64,000 nucleotides of DNA from JBQTKD01 sp052389435 (GCA_052389435.1 JBQTIB010000023.1:1-64000), one strand, 5' to 3'; counted from the stretch's first letter, positions 27,346 to 35,862 are shown. Program-made: numbers and translations. Notes: generated by a model from the sequence alone, not told the origin.

Positions 27346-27828
27346 ATGACCTCGTTGACCGACTTCAGCGCCACGACCATCGACGGCGCGGAGAAGTCCC
27401 TGGCCGACTACAAGGGTCAGGTCGTGCTCGTCGTCAACACCGCGTCCAAGTGCGGCTTCACCCCGCAGTACAAGGGTCTGCAGGAGTTGCACGAGCAGTA
27501 CGCCGACCAGGGCCTGGCCGTGATCGGGTTCCCGTGCAACCAGTTCGGCAGCCAGGAGCCCGGCGACTCCACCGAGATCTCCGGCTTCTGCGAGCGCAAC
27601 TACGGCGTCACCTTCCAGATGATGGAGAAGGTCGACGTCAACGGCGACACCGCCCACCCCGTCTTCAAGTGGCTGCGCTCGGAGAAGGGCGGCCTGCTCG
27701 GCGCGAAGATCAAGTGGAACTTCACCAAGTTCCTCATCGGCAAGGACGGCCAGGTCATCGACCGCTACGCCTCCACCACCAAGCCCGAGAAGCTCAAGGG
27801 CGACATCGAGAAGGCCCTCAAGGCGTAG
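27346..27828 (+). CDS. Glutathione peroxidase family thiol peroxidase
   Basis: 160 residues. Peroxidatic C36 is in VNTASKCGFTPQY; the catalytic glutamine is in GFPCNQFGSQEPG and the Trp/Asn in WNFTKFLI. C82 (GFCERNYG) is at the resolving position of thioredoxin-dependent two-cysteine members, so it probably reduces peroxides with thioredoxin rather than glutathione. The enzyme is cytosolic and cysteine-based, with no selenocysteine. AGGAG lies 5 nt before ATG 27346. It is divergent from the lipoprotein gene. Confidence 0.95.
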   Translation: MTSLTDFSATTIDGAEKSLADYKGQVVLVVNTASKCGFTPQYKGLQELHEQYADQGLAVIGFPCNQFGSQEPGDSTEISGFCERNYGVTFQMMEKVDVNGDTAHPVFKWLRSEKGGLLGAKIKWNFTKFLIGKDGQVIDRYASTTKPEKLKGDIEKALKA

Positions 27829-27888
27829 TCCGCGAGAGGAGTCCCCAGTTGCCGCCGCGAGCGCCGGTCGTGACCTCGATGTCGTCGA

Positions 27889-28167
27889 CCCCGCGACGGC
27901 GCGCAGCCGGGCCGACTGCTCGTCGGTGATCACGTCGTCGGTGACCTCGACCCCGTAGGGGCGGGTGGCGATGTAGTCCCGCACCTCCTTCGGAGGACTC
28001 CCCTTCCAGAGCAGCGCGACGGAACGGGTCTTCGCGTCCACGACGAGGCCGGTGTAGCCAGTGTCTTGGCCCAGCCGGTAGCCGTGCTCGGCCACGGCCG
28101 CAACGGCCTCGCTCGCGGGCGACTTCAGGTTCAGATTGGGGTCCGGCGGCGTGGGTTGGACTCGCAT
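27889..28167 (-). pseudogene. Remnant resembling a secreted-protease N-terminal segment
   Basis: The 642 bp between 27829 and 28470 hold no intact gene. From ATG 28167 on the reverse strand the reading is coding-like: EAVAAVAEHGYRLGQDTGYT, GLVVDAKTRSVALLWKGSPP, VRDYIATRPYGVEVT. This resembles a segment found before the catalytic domain of actinobacterial extracellular serine proteases. After about 27889 the frame runs antisense to the peroxidase gene without protein character and has no domain end. I therefore read it as a truncated relic. The left repeat and promoter of the HNH element follow. Confidence 0.35.
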
Positions 28168-28309
28168 CTCCGAAGCGCGACGAAGTTGTCGTCGTAGGAG
28201 CGCACGATCAGCCTCCACTTTCAAGAGTGCCGCGAATCGACGCGATCCGGACTCGGCCGAACGCACGGCGTGCCTGGGCACGTTCGGCCGATCCGCTAGG
28301 GCTAGGACA

Positions 28310-28404
28310 TTCCGGACGACGTGGCTTTCCTGGTCTGTGGTTGCGGTTCTCCCCCGACGTCCGTTGGGTCCGTGCGGCGTGCGACGAGGTGCCCGTTGCG
28401 GTCG
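28310..28404 (+). repeat. Left imperfect direct repeat flanking the HNH gene
   Basis: About 95 bp. It shares with 29863-29956 the blocks TTCCGGACGACGTGG, GGTTGCG, CTCCCC, GTCCGT and GTGCGGCGTGCGACGAGGT, in the same order and spacing. On the reverse strand both copies can encode a related short tail, NGHLVARRTDPTDVGGE here and DGYLVARRTRPTDGGE in the right copy. Confidence 0.75.
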
Positions 28405-28416
28405 TCGCCCGCAAGA

Positions 28417-28446
28417 TTGATACACACTAAAAAGCTGTTTTATATG
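28417..28446 (+). promoter_or_regulatory. Sigma-70-type promoter of the HNH gene
   Basis: TTGATA at 28417-28422 and TATATG at 28441-28446 (or TTATAT one base earlier) with 17-18 bp spacing, inside one of the few AT-rich pockets of the window. It lies 25-45 bp before the candidate ATGs at 28471, 28483 and 28492. Confidence 0.6.
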
Positions 28447-28470
28447 GGATTCTCTTGTCTTTTCGAACTA

Positions 28471-29784
28471 ATGTTCGATAGCATGTTCGACATGAACCAC
28501 CCCGTCCTCGCCGCCTACGCCGCCCTCGGCGACGCAGTTGAAGCACTGCGCGCGGCGATGGACGACCCGGCAAGCGGGATGTTCACTGACGGCGAGGCCT
28601 ACGGGCTGCTGCGCACCCACCACCGCATCGAAGCGCGCGTGGACTCCCTCGGCCTGGACCTGATCTCCTACGTCGACATGCGCGACCTCGCGCACCGTAC
28701 CGGGGCCTCGTCGCTGTCGGCGTTCCTGACCGCGACGCTGAAGATGCACCCCACCACCGCGGCGGACCGGGTCCGGACCGCACGGGCGATGGAGACGCAC
28801 TGCCCCGCGACCTACGACCAGCTCGCTGCCGGGGAAATCTCCCTCGAGCAGGCCTCCGCGATCGCCTCGGTCGTGACCGACCTCCCCAAGGGCGCACCCG
28901 AGCGGCAGGTCGCCCACGCCGAGCGGTATCTGTTGGAGCGCGCGCCGAGCACCAACGCGATGGAACTGCGCAAGCTCCGCAAGCGCGTCGACCACCTGAT
29001 CGACCCCGAATGCCTGCTCGACCGCGAGGCCACCGCCCAGAAGCGGCGCGAGCTCGACGTGCGCGACAACCACGACGGCACCCAAACCGTCCGCTGGACC
29101 GACACCGACGAGCGGATCGCGAAGTTCAAGGCCGCGCTGAACCCGTTGGCCGCGCCCCAGCCCGCCCCGGACGGCACCCGCGACCCCCGCGAACCCGGAC
29201 AGCGCCGCGCCGACGCCATGGCCGACCTGGTGGAACGCACCCTGCGGTTCGGCAAGGTCCGCTCCACCCGCGGCCACCGCGCCCACGTCATCGTCACGAT
29301 CAGCGAAGAGAACCTGCGCACCGGAACCGGGTTCGGCATCACCACCACCGGCGAAACCCTGACCGCCGAAACCGTCCGGCGGACCCTGTGCGACGCGAAC
29401 CTGCACCCCCTGCACATCGACGGCAACGGCATCCCGCTCAAACTCGGCCGCTCCCAACGCCTCGCCTCACCCGGCCAGTGGCTCGCACTGATCGCCCGCG
29501 ACGGCGGCTGCGTCGGCCCCAACTGCACCCGGCCACCCGAATGGACCCAGGTCCACCACACGACCTACTGGGAAAACTTCGGACTCACCGACATCGACGC
29601 GATGTGCCTGCTCTGCGACCACCACCACGACGAAGTCCACCACGGCGGCTGGCAGATCGACATGGCAGCGGACGGGCACCCAGAGTTCGTTCCTCCGGAA
29701 CACATCGACCCATTCCAACGGCCGATACGCAACACCCACTGGCCCACCGAACGCGGCGGACAACCGGTTCAACGCACCGCCTGA
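28471..29784 (+). CDS. DUF222 and HNH endonuclease domain protein (REP13E12-like)
   Basis: 437 residues from ATG 28471; ATG 28483 or 28492 are also possible. The helical DUF222 domain spans about residues 20-300 (HPTTAADRVRTARAMETHCP, LAAGEISLEQASAIASVV). It is followed by the HNH nuclease: ARDGGCVGPNCTRPPEW, QVHHTTYWENFG, CLLCDHHHDEVHHGGW, with zinc-type CxxC pairs and HH at the active site. This family is repeated many times in actinomycete genomes; its biological role is unresolved. The gene has its own AT-rich promoter and is bracketed by about 95-bp direct repeats. A fragment of a second copy is at 3-164. Confidence 0.9.
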   Translation: MFDSMFDMNHPVLAAYAALGDAVEALRAAMDDPASGMFTDGEAYGLLRTHHRIEARVDSLGLDLISYVDMRDLAHRTGASSLSAFLTATLKMHPTTAADRVRTARAMETHCPATYDQLAAGEISLEQASAIASVVTDLPKGAPERQVAHAERYLLERAPSTNAMELRKLRKRVDHLIDPECLLDREATAQKRRELDVRDNHDGTQTVRWTDTDERIAKFKAALNPLAAPQPAPDGTRDPREPGQRRADAMADLVERTLRFGKVRSTRGHRAHVIVTISEENLRTGTGFGITTTGETLTAETVRRTLCDANLHPLHIDGNGIPLKLGRSQRLASPGQWLALIARDGGCVGPNCTRPPEWTQVHHTTYWENFGLTDIDAMCLLCDHHHDEVHHGGWQIDMAADGHPEFVPPEHIDPFQRPIRNTHWPTERGGQPVQRTA

Positions 29785-29862
29785 CGGCACTGCCGCGCGT
29801 TCCGCGAGCGCCGGGCGTTGGTTCCCCGACGCCCGGCTTCAGCGCGCCCTGCTCCAGAGATC

Positions 29863-29956
29863 TTCCGGACGACGTGGTCGGCGTAGTCGGGGGTTGCGCT
29901 ACTCCCCACCGTCCGTCGGCCGGGTGCGGCGTGCGACGAGGTACCCGTCGTGGTCG
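29863..29956 (+). repeat. Right imperfect direct repeat flanking the HNH gene
   Basis: Counterpart of the repeat at 28310-28404, starting 79 bp after the HNH stop codon. The longest identical blocks are TTCCGGACGACGTGG (29863-29877) and the 19-bp GTGCGGCGTGCGACGAGGT. The two copies have diverged elsewhere, so any duplication event is old. Confidence 0.75.
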
Positions 29957-30102
29957 CCGTCGGCGACTCCAGGAACTCGCTCACCCACGGCCCGTCGGCC
30001 GGGCGCGACGTGGGCGCCGTCGACCGCGGCGAGGAGCCTGCCGAAACGGGTAGCGGCCAGCAGGAGCAGGCAATCCTCGAAGCGTTGGACGCCGCATCCC
30101 AA
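29899..30102 (-). pseudogene. Possible small remnant gene overlapping the right repeat
   Basis: The 374 bp between 29785 and 30158 hold the right repeat and one modest reverse-strand frame of 67 codons. Its middle and end look protein-like (FGRLLAAVDGAHVAPGRRAV, GVADGDHDGYLVARRTRPTD), and the end lies within the repeat. There is no ribosome site and the N-terminus is unconvincing. It may be the stump of a gene whose 3' end was duplicated as the flanking repeat. Confidence 0.25.
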
Positions 30103-30158
30103 GAGGCCGCGGGAAAGGGCAACGAGCCGAGGGCTGGAGTCTTGCCTGCCGCCGAGAT

Positions 30159-30767
30159 CTACTCCGGCCGGGAAGCGCCGTAGCGCAGACCGTCCATCAC
30201 CAGGTCGAGCACGCGCGCCGCCTGTTCGCGGCCGGCCGGGTCGCCGGCCGCCATGGACACCCCGCCCAGCGTCGCCAACACGTCTTCGGTCGACACGTCC
30301 GCGCGCACCGAGCCGGCGGCGACGGCCGCGTCGAGCAGCGAGCCGAGGGCGCCGAGCATGCGGTCCCGCGCCTGGGCGAACGGGTTGCCGCCGGCCGCGA
30401 TGACCGCGCGCAGGGCGTCGAGCATCCCGCGCTTGGTGACGGCGTAGTCCACGAAGCGTTCCATCCAGATGCGGACGGCCGCGTCCGGAGCCATGGCGCC
30501 CAGCAGTTCTGAGGCACCGTCACACAGGCGTTCGAGTTCGTTCCGGTACGCGGCCTCGACGAAGGCGTCGCGCGTCGGAAAGTGCCGGTACAGGGTGCCG
30601 ATTCCGACGCCGGCGGCCGCCGCGATGGACTCGAGCGAGGCCTGGGGGCCGTCGACGGAGAAGGCCTTGACCGCCACCTCCAGCAGGGCGTCGCGGTTGC
30701 GCCGGGCGTCGGCGCGCAGCGGGCGCTGATCCGTTCCCAATGCCGACACACCTCCCGGGGTTGCCAA
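30159..30767 (-). CDS. TetR-family regulator of the F420-oxidoreductase/dehydrogenase operon
   Basis: 202 residues if read from the furthest start (TTG 30767). A ribosome site GGGAGG just inside the frame suggests that the true start may be the TTG nine codons later (30740). The TetR helix-turn-helix is LLEVAVKAFSVDGPQASLES with AAGVGIGTLYRHFPTRDAFV. The C-terminal ligand domain is helical. It is divergent from the oxidoreductase at 30853, and two CGGAGG-N2-CCTCCG palindromes lie between them, so it very likely represses that operon and itself. Confidence 0.9.
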   Translation of the reverse strand: MATPGGVSALGTDQRPLRADARRNRDALLEVAVKAFSVDGPQASLESIAAAAGVGIGTLYRHFPTRDAFVEAAYRNELERLCDGASELLGAMAPDAAVRIWMERFVDYAVTKRGMLDALRAVIAAGGNPFAQARDRMLGALGSLLDAAVAAGSVRADVSTEDVLATLGGVSMAAGDPAGREQAARVLDLVMDGLRYGASRPE

Positions 30768-30768
30768 A

Positions 30769-30782
30769 CGGAGGGTCCTCCG
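30769..30782. promoter_or_regulatory. TetR operator 1
   Basis: CGGAGG-GT-CCTCCG, a perfect 6-bp inverted repeat with 2-bp spacer, immediately upstream of the TetR gene. It shares its core with operator 2, 32 bp away centre to centre (about three helical turns). Confidence 0.7.
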
Positions 30783-30797
30783 GTTAGTTTCGAACGA

Positions 30798-30817
30798 AAG
30801 CGGAGGCTCCTCCGCTT
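30798..30817. promoter_or_regulatory. TetR operator 2
   Basis: AAGCGGAGG-CT-CCTCCGCTT, a perfect 9-bp inverted repeat with 2-bp spacer, 36 bp before the GTG start of the oxidoreductase gene. It is probably the main repression site for the forward operon. Confidence 0.75.
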
Positions 30818-30852
30818 GTGTCGGGACGATACCTCAGGGGAAGGGACCGACC

Positions 30853-31698
30853 GTGGACTTCGCATTCAAGACTTCGCCGCAGAACACCACGTGGGCCGAC
30901 ATGTTGGAGGTCTGGAGGGCCGCCGACGAGATGGACTTCTACGTCTCCGGCTGGGTGTTCGACCACTTCTACCCGATCTTCAGCGACTCGACCGGGCCGT
31001 GCCTGGAGGGCTGGTCGGTCCTCGCGGGCCTTGCCGCCGCGACCAGGCGACTGCGCCTCGGCACCATGGTCACCGGTATCCACTACCGCCACCCCGCGGT
31101 GCTGGCGAACATGATCGCGACCGTCGACATCATGAGCAACGGCCGCCTCGAGGTCGGGATCGGCGCCGGCTGGAACGAGGAGGAGTCCGGTGCCTACGGC
31201 ATCGAACTCGGGTCGATCAAGGACCGCTGCGATCGCTTCGACGAAGGCTGCGAGGTGCTCGTTTCCCTGCTCACGAAGGAAAAGACGACCTTCGACGGGC
31301 GGTTCTACCAACTCAAGGACGCCATGAACAATCCGAAGGGTCCGCAGCGGCCCCACCCGCCGATCTGCATCGGCGGCAGCGGCGAGAAGCGGACGCTGAA
31401 GACCGTCGCGAAGTACGCGCAGCACTGGAACTTCGCCACCGGCACACCGGAGGAGTTCACGCGCAAGCGCGAGGTTCTCTACGGCCACTGCGCCGACATC
31501 GGCCGCGACCCCCACAACATCCAACTCTCCGCGCACATCCGCCTGGAGGGCACCGAGCAGGCCGACATCGACAAGGCCGTCGACCAGGCCGCGGCGCTCG
31601 GCGCGGTGGGTCTGCAGTTGGCGGTCGTCTACCTGCCGCCGCCGCACACCCCGGCCATCCTGGAACCGCTGGCCAAGGCACTGTCCACCATCGCCTGA
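30853..31698 (+). CDS. LLM-class (luciferase-like) F420-type oxidoreductase
   Basis: 281 residues forming one (beta/alpha)8-type luciferase-like domain. Landmarks are WVFDHFYPIFSDSTGPCLEG, LRLGTMVTGIHYRHPAVLAN, GRLEVGIGAGWNEEE, HPPICIGGSGEKRTLKTVAKYAQHWN and the closing VVYLPPPHT. In actinomycetes these enzymes usually use F420, sometimes FMN; the substrate is unknown. The start is GTG 30853 after GGGGAAGGG. It is the first gene of an operon with the alcohol dehydrogenase 13 bp downstream, controlled by the twin TetR operators. Confidence 0.9.
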   Translation: MDFAFKTSPQNTTWADMLEVWRAADEMDFYVSGWVFDHFYPIFSDSTGPCLEGWSVLAGLAAATRRLRLGTMVTGIHYRHPAVLANMIATVDIMSNGRLEVGIGAGWNEEESGAYGIELGSIKDRCDRFDEGCEVLVSLLTKEKTTFDGRFYQLKDAMNNPKGPQRPHPPICIGGSGEKRTLKTVAKYAQHWNFATGTPEEFTRKREVLYGHCADIGRDPHNIQLSAHIRLEGTEQADIDKAVDQAAALGAVGLQLAVVYLPPPHTPAILEPLAKALSTIA

Positions 31699-31711
31699 GA
31701 GGAACGCACCC

Positions 31712-32749
31712 GTGCGAGCAACCCTGATTCACGGCGCCGGAGACGTCCGCATCGCCGAGGTCCCCGACCCGACCCTGCGGCTCCCGACGGACGCGCTCGT
31801 CCGAGTCGTGGCCGCCTGCATCTGCGGCAGCGACCTGCACCCGTACCACTCCATGGCGGTCACCGACGGCCCCTCGCGGATCGGACACGAGTTCCTCGGA
31901 GTCGTCGAAGACGTCGGCACCGAGGTCTCGACGGTGCGCCGCGGCGACCTCGTCGTCGCGCCCTTCGCCTACTCCGACGGCACCTGCCAGTTCTGCCGCG
32001 AAGGCCTGCACACCTCGTGCGAGCAGGGCGGGTTCTGGACCGGCGACGGCACCGACGGCGGCCAGGGCGAAGCGGTCCGGGTCCCCTGGGCCGACGGGAC
32101 GCTGGTGAAGCTGCCCGTCGACGTCGACTCCGCGCTGCTCCCCTCCCTGCTCACCCTCTCCGACGTCTACGGCACCGGCTGGCACGCCGCGACCCGCGCA
32201 GGCATCGCCGAAGGCACGAGCGTCACCGTGATCGGCGACGGCGCCGTCGGCCTGCTCGCCGTGCTGTCGGCCAAGCAGCTCGGCGCCGGGCAGATCGTTC
32301 TGATGGGTCGTCACAAGGACCGGACCGACCTCGGCGTGGAGTTCGGCGCCACCGACGTCGTCGCCGAACGCGGGGAGGAGGGCGTCGCGGCCGTCCGCCA
32401 ACTCACCGGCGGTCACGGCACGCAGGCCGTCATAGAGGCCGTGGGCCACATGCCCGCCTACGAACAGGCCTACGGCGTGGTGCGGCCGGGCGGGATCATC
32501 AGCCGCGTCGGCGTTCCGCAGTACGAGGAGGCGCCCGTCGGCTTCGGCAGCATTTTCGGCGGCAACGTCACCCTGACCGGCGGCCCGGCTCCGGTCCGCG
32601 CCTACATCGAGCGCCTGTTGCCCGGGATCCTCGACGGCACCGTCAACCCGGGAAAGGTCTTCGACCGGACCGTCGACCTCGACGGCGTCCCGGACGGCTA
32701 CCGGGCGATGGACGAGCGCACCGCGCTGAAGGTGCTGATCCGGCCCTAG
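31712..32749 (+). CDS. Zinc-dependent alcohol dehydrogenase (MDR family)
   Basis: 345 residues. The catalytic zinc ligands C38 (ACICGSDLHP), H59 and E60 (GHEFLG) are present. The structural-zinc loop has C92, C95 and C103, but the usual first cysteine of the four is missing, so that site is incomplete. The Rossmann motif is VIGDGAVGLLAV. It oxidises or reduces an alcohol/aldehyde with NAD(P). The start is GTG 31712 after GAGAGGAA. It is the second gene of the TetR-controlled operon; a strong terminator follows. Confidence 0.92.
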   Translation: MRATLIHGAGDVRIAEVPDPTLRLPTDALVRVVAACICGSDLHPYHSMAVTDGPSRIGHEFLGVVEDVGTEVSTVRRGDLVVAPFAYSDGTCQFCREGLHTSCEQGGFWTGDGTDGGQGEAVRVPWADGTLVKLPVDVDSALLPSLLTLSDVYGTGWHAATRAGIAEGTSVTVIGDGAVGLLAVLSAKQLGAGQIVLMGRHKDRTDLGVEFGATDVVAERGEEGVAAVRQLTGGHGTQAVIEAVGHMPAYEQAYGVVRPGGIISRVGVPQYEEAPVGFGSIFGGNVTLTGGPAPVRAYIERLLPGILDGTVNPGKVFDRTVDLDGVPDGYRAMDERTALKVLIRP

Positions 32750-32756
32750 CTCACAG

Positions 32757-32793
32757 CGGGAGGGCGCGGAACGATGGGTTCCGCGTCCTCCCG
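32757..32793 (+). terminator. Strong terminator after the alcohol dehydrogenase
   Basis: CGGGAGGGCGCGGAAC (32757-32772) and GTTCCGCGTCCTCCCG (32778-32793) pair over 16 bp with one mismatch/G-U pair and a 5-nt loop, 8 bp after the stop codon. It ends the F420-oxidoreductase/dehydrogenase transcript. Confidence 0.8.
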
Positions 32794-32806
32794 GCACAAT
32801 GGGCTC

Positions 32807-32956
32807 GTGCCCGCCCGTCCCGGCCGCCACCGGCCGCCGTCCGAACGCCCCGAGAAGATCTGCGAGCGCTGCGGGCGCCCCTTCTCCTGGCGCAAGAAGT
32901 GGGAACGGGTCTGGGACGAGGTCAAGTACTGCAGCGAACGCTGCCGTCGCGCCTGA
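32807..32956 (+). CDS. DUF2256 domain small protein
   Basis: 49 residues from GTG 32807. KICERCGRPFSWRKKWERVW and VKYCSERCR are the DUF2256 signature, with two cysteine pairs (CxxC and CxxxC) that could bind zinc. The start was chosen because an in-frame ATG at 32774 lies inside the terminator stem. It may be leaderless, with CACAAT upstream as a -10. The function of the family is unknown. It converges on lon, 7 bp away. Confidence 0.8.
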   Translation: MPARPGRHRPPSERPEKICERCGRPFSWRKKWERVWDEVKYCSERCRRA

Positions 32957-32963
32957 CCGACCG

Positions 32964-35324
32964 TTAGGCCGCCACCTCCACGGCCGCGGCGGGCTCGAGG
33001 GCCAGTTCGAGAACCTCGCGGACGTCGGCGACCAGATGGACCGTCAGCTTCTCCCGCACCGCCTCGGGGACCTCGTCGAGATCGGCCTCGTTGCGGCTCG
33101 GGATCAGCACCGTCGTGATGCCGGCCCGGTGCGCCGCGAGGAGCTTCTGCTTCACCCCGCCGATCGGCAGCACCCGCCCGGTGAGCGAGACCTCGCCGGT
33201 CATCGCCACGTCGGCGCGCACGGGACGCCCCGAGAGCAGCGAGGCCAGCGCGGTGGTCATCGTGATGCCGGCGCTCGGCCCGTCCTTGGGCACGGCTCCG
33301 GCCGGCACGTGGACGTGAACGTTGCGGTCCCGGAGCTGGGCGATCGGGAGGTTCAACGCGGCGCCGTTGGAGCGCAGGAAGGACAGCGCGATCTGCGCGG
33401 ACTCCTTCATCACGTCGCCGAGCTGCCCGGTGATGGTGACCCCGCTCGCCCCCGTCTCCTGCTCGGCGAGCGAAGCCTCGACGAACAGCACGTCCCCGCC
33501 CGCGCCGGTGACCGCGAGCCCCGTCGCGACCCCGGGCACCGCCGTGCGCTCCGCCGATTCGGGCAGGTGGCGCGGCCGGCCGAGGTACTCGCGCAGGTCG
33601 CCCGAGTCGACGGCGACCGGCTCGGAGTCCGCGGGCCGAGCCGCGATCTTGCGCAGCACCCGGGCGATCAGCCGTTCCAGGTCGCGCACGCCGGCCTCGC
33701 GGCTGTACTCGGCCGCCAGGCGTCGCAACGCCTCCTCCGAAACCGACACCTCGGCCGCGGTCAGACCGGCGCGCTCGATCTGACGGGGCAGCAGATGGTC
33801 GCGGGCGATGGCGACCTTCTCGTCCTCGGTGTAGCCGTCGAGTCGCACCAGTTCCATGCGGTCCAGCAGCGGGCCGGGGATGGACTCGAGCTGGTTCGCG
33901 GTGGCGAGGAACAGGACGTCGGACAGGTCGAGTTCAACCTCGAGGTAGTGGTCGCGGAAGGTGTGGTTCTGCGCCGGGTCCAGCACCTCGAGCAGCGCGG
34001 CCGTCGGGTCGCCGCGGTAGTCCGAGCCGACCTTGTCGATCTCGTCGAGCAGCATCACCGGGTTCATCGACCCGGACTCCGCGAGCGCGCGGGCGATCCG
34101 GCCCGGCATCGCGCCCACGTAGGTCTTGCGGTGGCCGCGGATCTCCGCCTCGTCGCGCACGCCGCCCAGCGCGACCCGCACGAACTTGCGGCCCATCGCG
34201 CGGGCGACCGACTCCCCCAGCGATGTCTTGCCGACCCCGGGCGGGCCCGCCAGCACGAGCACGGCGCCGCTGCGCCGACCGCCGACGACGCCGAGGCCGC
34301 GTTCGGCCCGACGCCGCCGCACCGCGAGGTACTCCACGATGCGGTCCTTCACGTCCTCGAGGCCGGTGTGGTCCGCGTCCAGCACCGCGCGGGCGCCGAG
34401 CAGGTCGTAGGCGTCCTCGGATCGCTCGTCCCACGGCAGGGCCAGGACCGTGTCCAGCCAGGTGCGGATCCAGCCCACCTCGGGCGACTCCTCGGAGGTG
34501 CGCTCCAGCTTGTCCACCTCGGCCAGGGCCGCGACGCGGACCTTCTCGGGCAGGGCCGCCGCCTCGACCTTCGCCCGGTAGTCCTCCTCCTCCGTGGCGG
34601 GCTTGCCGCTGATCTCGGCGAGCTCCTTGCGGACCGCGGCGAGCTGCTGACGGAGCATGAACTCGCGCTGCTGCTTCTCCACGCCCTCGGCGACGTCCTT
34701 GCGGATCGTCTCCGCGACGTCGAGCTCGGTGAGGTGCTCGCGGCTCCACGCGATCAGTTTCGTCAACCGCGCCGCGACGGCGGGTTCCTCGAGCAGCTCG
34801 ACCTTCTGAGCCGCACTCAGATACGAGGCCCAGCCGCCGAGGTCGGCCAGCGCCGACGGGTCCTCGGTGCCCTGGAGGGTGTCGACGAACTGCCAGGCGT
34901 TGCGCAGCTGCAGGATCGAGGTCGCGAGGCCCTTGTACTCCCGCGCGAGATCCGCGACCGTCTCGTCGAGGACTTCGTCGAGCGCGGACGCCTCGACCCA
35001 CAGCGCGGCGCCGGGACCGGACGTTCCGGTGCCGACCCGCGCACGGGTCGTGCCGCGGACGACGGCGGCGGGCTGTCCGTCCTGCAGGCGCCCGATCTGC
35101 TCGATCACTCCGATGGTGCCGGTGCGCGGATAGCGCCCGTCCAGGCGCGGCACGAGCAGTACCCGCGCGGCGGTCTCGTCGGGTGCGGCGGCCTGCGCGG
35201 CCTCGACGGCGGCGCGGATCTCCGGCTCGTTCAGCGACAGCGGCAGGGCCATGCCCGGCAGGACGACGGTGCCGTCCAACGGCAGCAACGGCAGCGACAG
35301 CGGTTCGTTCACGGGGGACCCCAT
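32964..35324 (-). CDS. lon: ATP-dependent Lon protease
   Basis: 786 residues. The N-terminal LON substrate-binding domain (about 8-200) is followed by a coiled helical linker. The AAA+ module has Walker A AGPPGVGKTS, Walker B VMLLDEIDKVG and sensor ATANQLESIPGPLLDRME. The C-terminal protease has the Ser-Lys dyad: S684 (PKDGPSAGITM) and K725 (GGVKQKLLAAHRAG). It degrades misfolded and short-lived regulatory proteins. ATG 35324 has no spaced ribosome site; GTG 35312, four codons in, follows GGGG and may be the true start. No HspR-type repeat is seen upstream. Confidence 0.96.
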   Translation of the reverse strand: MGSPVNEPLSLPLLPLDGTVVLPGMALPLSLNEPEIRAAVEAAQAAAPDETAARVLLVPRLDGRYPRTGTIGVIEQIGRLQDGQPAAVVRGTTRARVGTGTSGPGAALWVEASALDEVLDETVADLAREYKGLATSILQLRNAWQFVDTLQGTEDPSALADLGGWASYLSAAQKVELLEEPAVAARLTKLIAWSREHLTELDVAETIRKDVAEGVEKQQREFMLRQQLAAVRKELAEISGKPATEEEDYRAKVEAAALPEKVRVAALAEVDKLERTSEESPEVGWIRTWLDTVLALPWDERSEDAYDLLGARAVLDADHTGLEDVKDRIVEYLAVRRRRAERGLGVVGGRRSGAVLVLAGPPGVGKTSLGESVARAMGRKFVRVALGGVRDEAEIRGHRKTYVGAMPGRIARALAESGSMNPVMLLDEIDKVGSDYRGDPTAALLEVLDPAQNHTFRDHYLEVELDLSDVLFLATANQLESIPGPLLDRMELVRLDGYTEDEKVAIARDHLLPRQIERAGLTAAEVSVSEEALRRLAAEYSREAGVRDLERLIARVLRKIAARPADSEPVAVDSGDLREYLGRPRHLPESAERTAVPGVATGLAVTGAGGDVLFVEASLAEQETGASGVTITGQLGDVMKESAQIALSFLRSNGAALNLPIAQLRDRNVHVHVPAGAVPKDGPSAGITMTTALASLLSGRPVRADVAMTGEVSLTGRVLPIGGVKQKLLAAHRAGITTVLIPSRNEADLDEVPEAVREKLTVHLVADVREVLELALEPAAAVEVAA

Positions 35325-35448
35325 TCCTAGGCTCAGGTCCGGACCAACGGCCGGCAGTCGACTGGAATTCCCGTTCCAGTTCAGCTGGGAGCGTTTGGGT
35401 GAACGGGAACGTCGGGCGCCGCTTGCACGTTCGCTAGCGTCGAGCCTC

Positions 35449-35862
35449 GTGGACCTCGTCGGAACCTGGACCCTGCGCTCGTTCGAGGTCGTCTCCGCCG
35501 ACGGGACCGTGGCGCGACCCTTCGGCGCCGCGCCGCTCGGGCAGTTGGGCTACCGCGCGGACGGCACCATGTCGGCGCTGCTGTGCGCCCCGGACCGCCC
35601 GTCGTTCGGCACCCGCGCCGGGTCGGCCACCGACGCCCAGTGGGCCGCGGCCGCGCGGCACTTCGTCGCGTACGCGGGCAGGTGGGAAGGCATCGGCGAC
35701 GTCGTCCGCCACCACGTCGAGATCGCCTCGATCCCCGACTGGATCGGCACGACCGTCGAACGAACCGTGGGCGAACTCGACGGGAACCTCGTCCTCACCG
35801 TCGAACCACGCGACCCCGCGGGCCGCACCCAGCGGCTGACGTGGGCACCCGTTCGGGTCTGA
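35449..35862 (+). CDS. Lipocalin-like domain protein
   Basis: 137 residues from GTG 35449. It opens LVGTWTLRSFEVVSADG and continues LGYRADGTMSALLCAPDRP, HFVAYAGRWE and HHVEIASIPDWIGT, ending LVLTVEPRDPAGRTQRLTW. This matches the lipocalin-like family of small beta-barrels found in many actinomycetes and fungi, of unknown ligand. No signal peptide is visible. It diverges from lon. Confidence 0.8.
   Translation: MDLVGTWTLRSFEVVSADGTVARPFGAAPLGQLGYRADGTMSALLCAPDRPSFGTRAGSATDAQWAAAARHFVAYAGRWEGIGDVVRHHVEIASIPDWIGTTVERTVGELDGNLVLTVEPRDPAGRTQRLTWAPVRV

Noticed and set aside
28136..28420. A 94-codon forward frame before the HNH gene
   Set aside because: No ribosome site, Arg/Ser-rich shadow composition, and it overlaps the left repeat and the reverse-strand relic.
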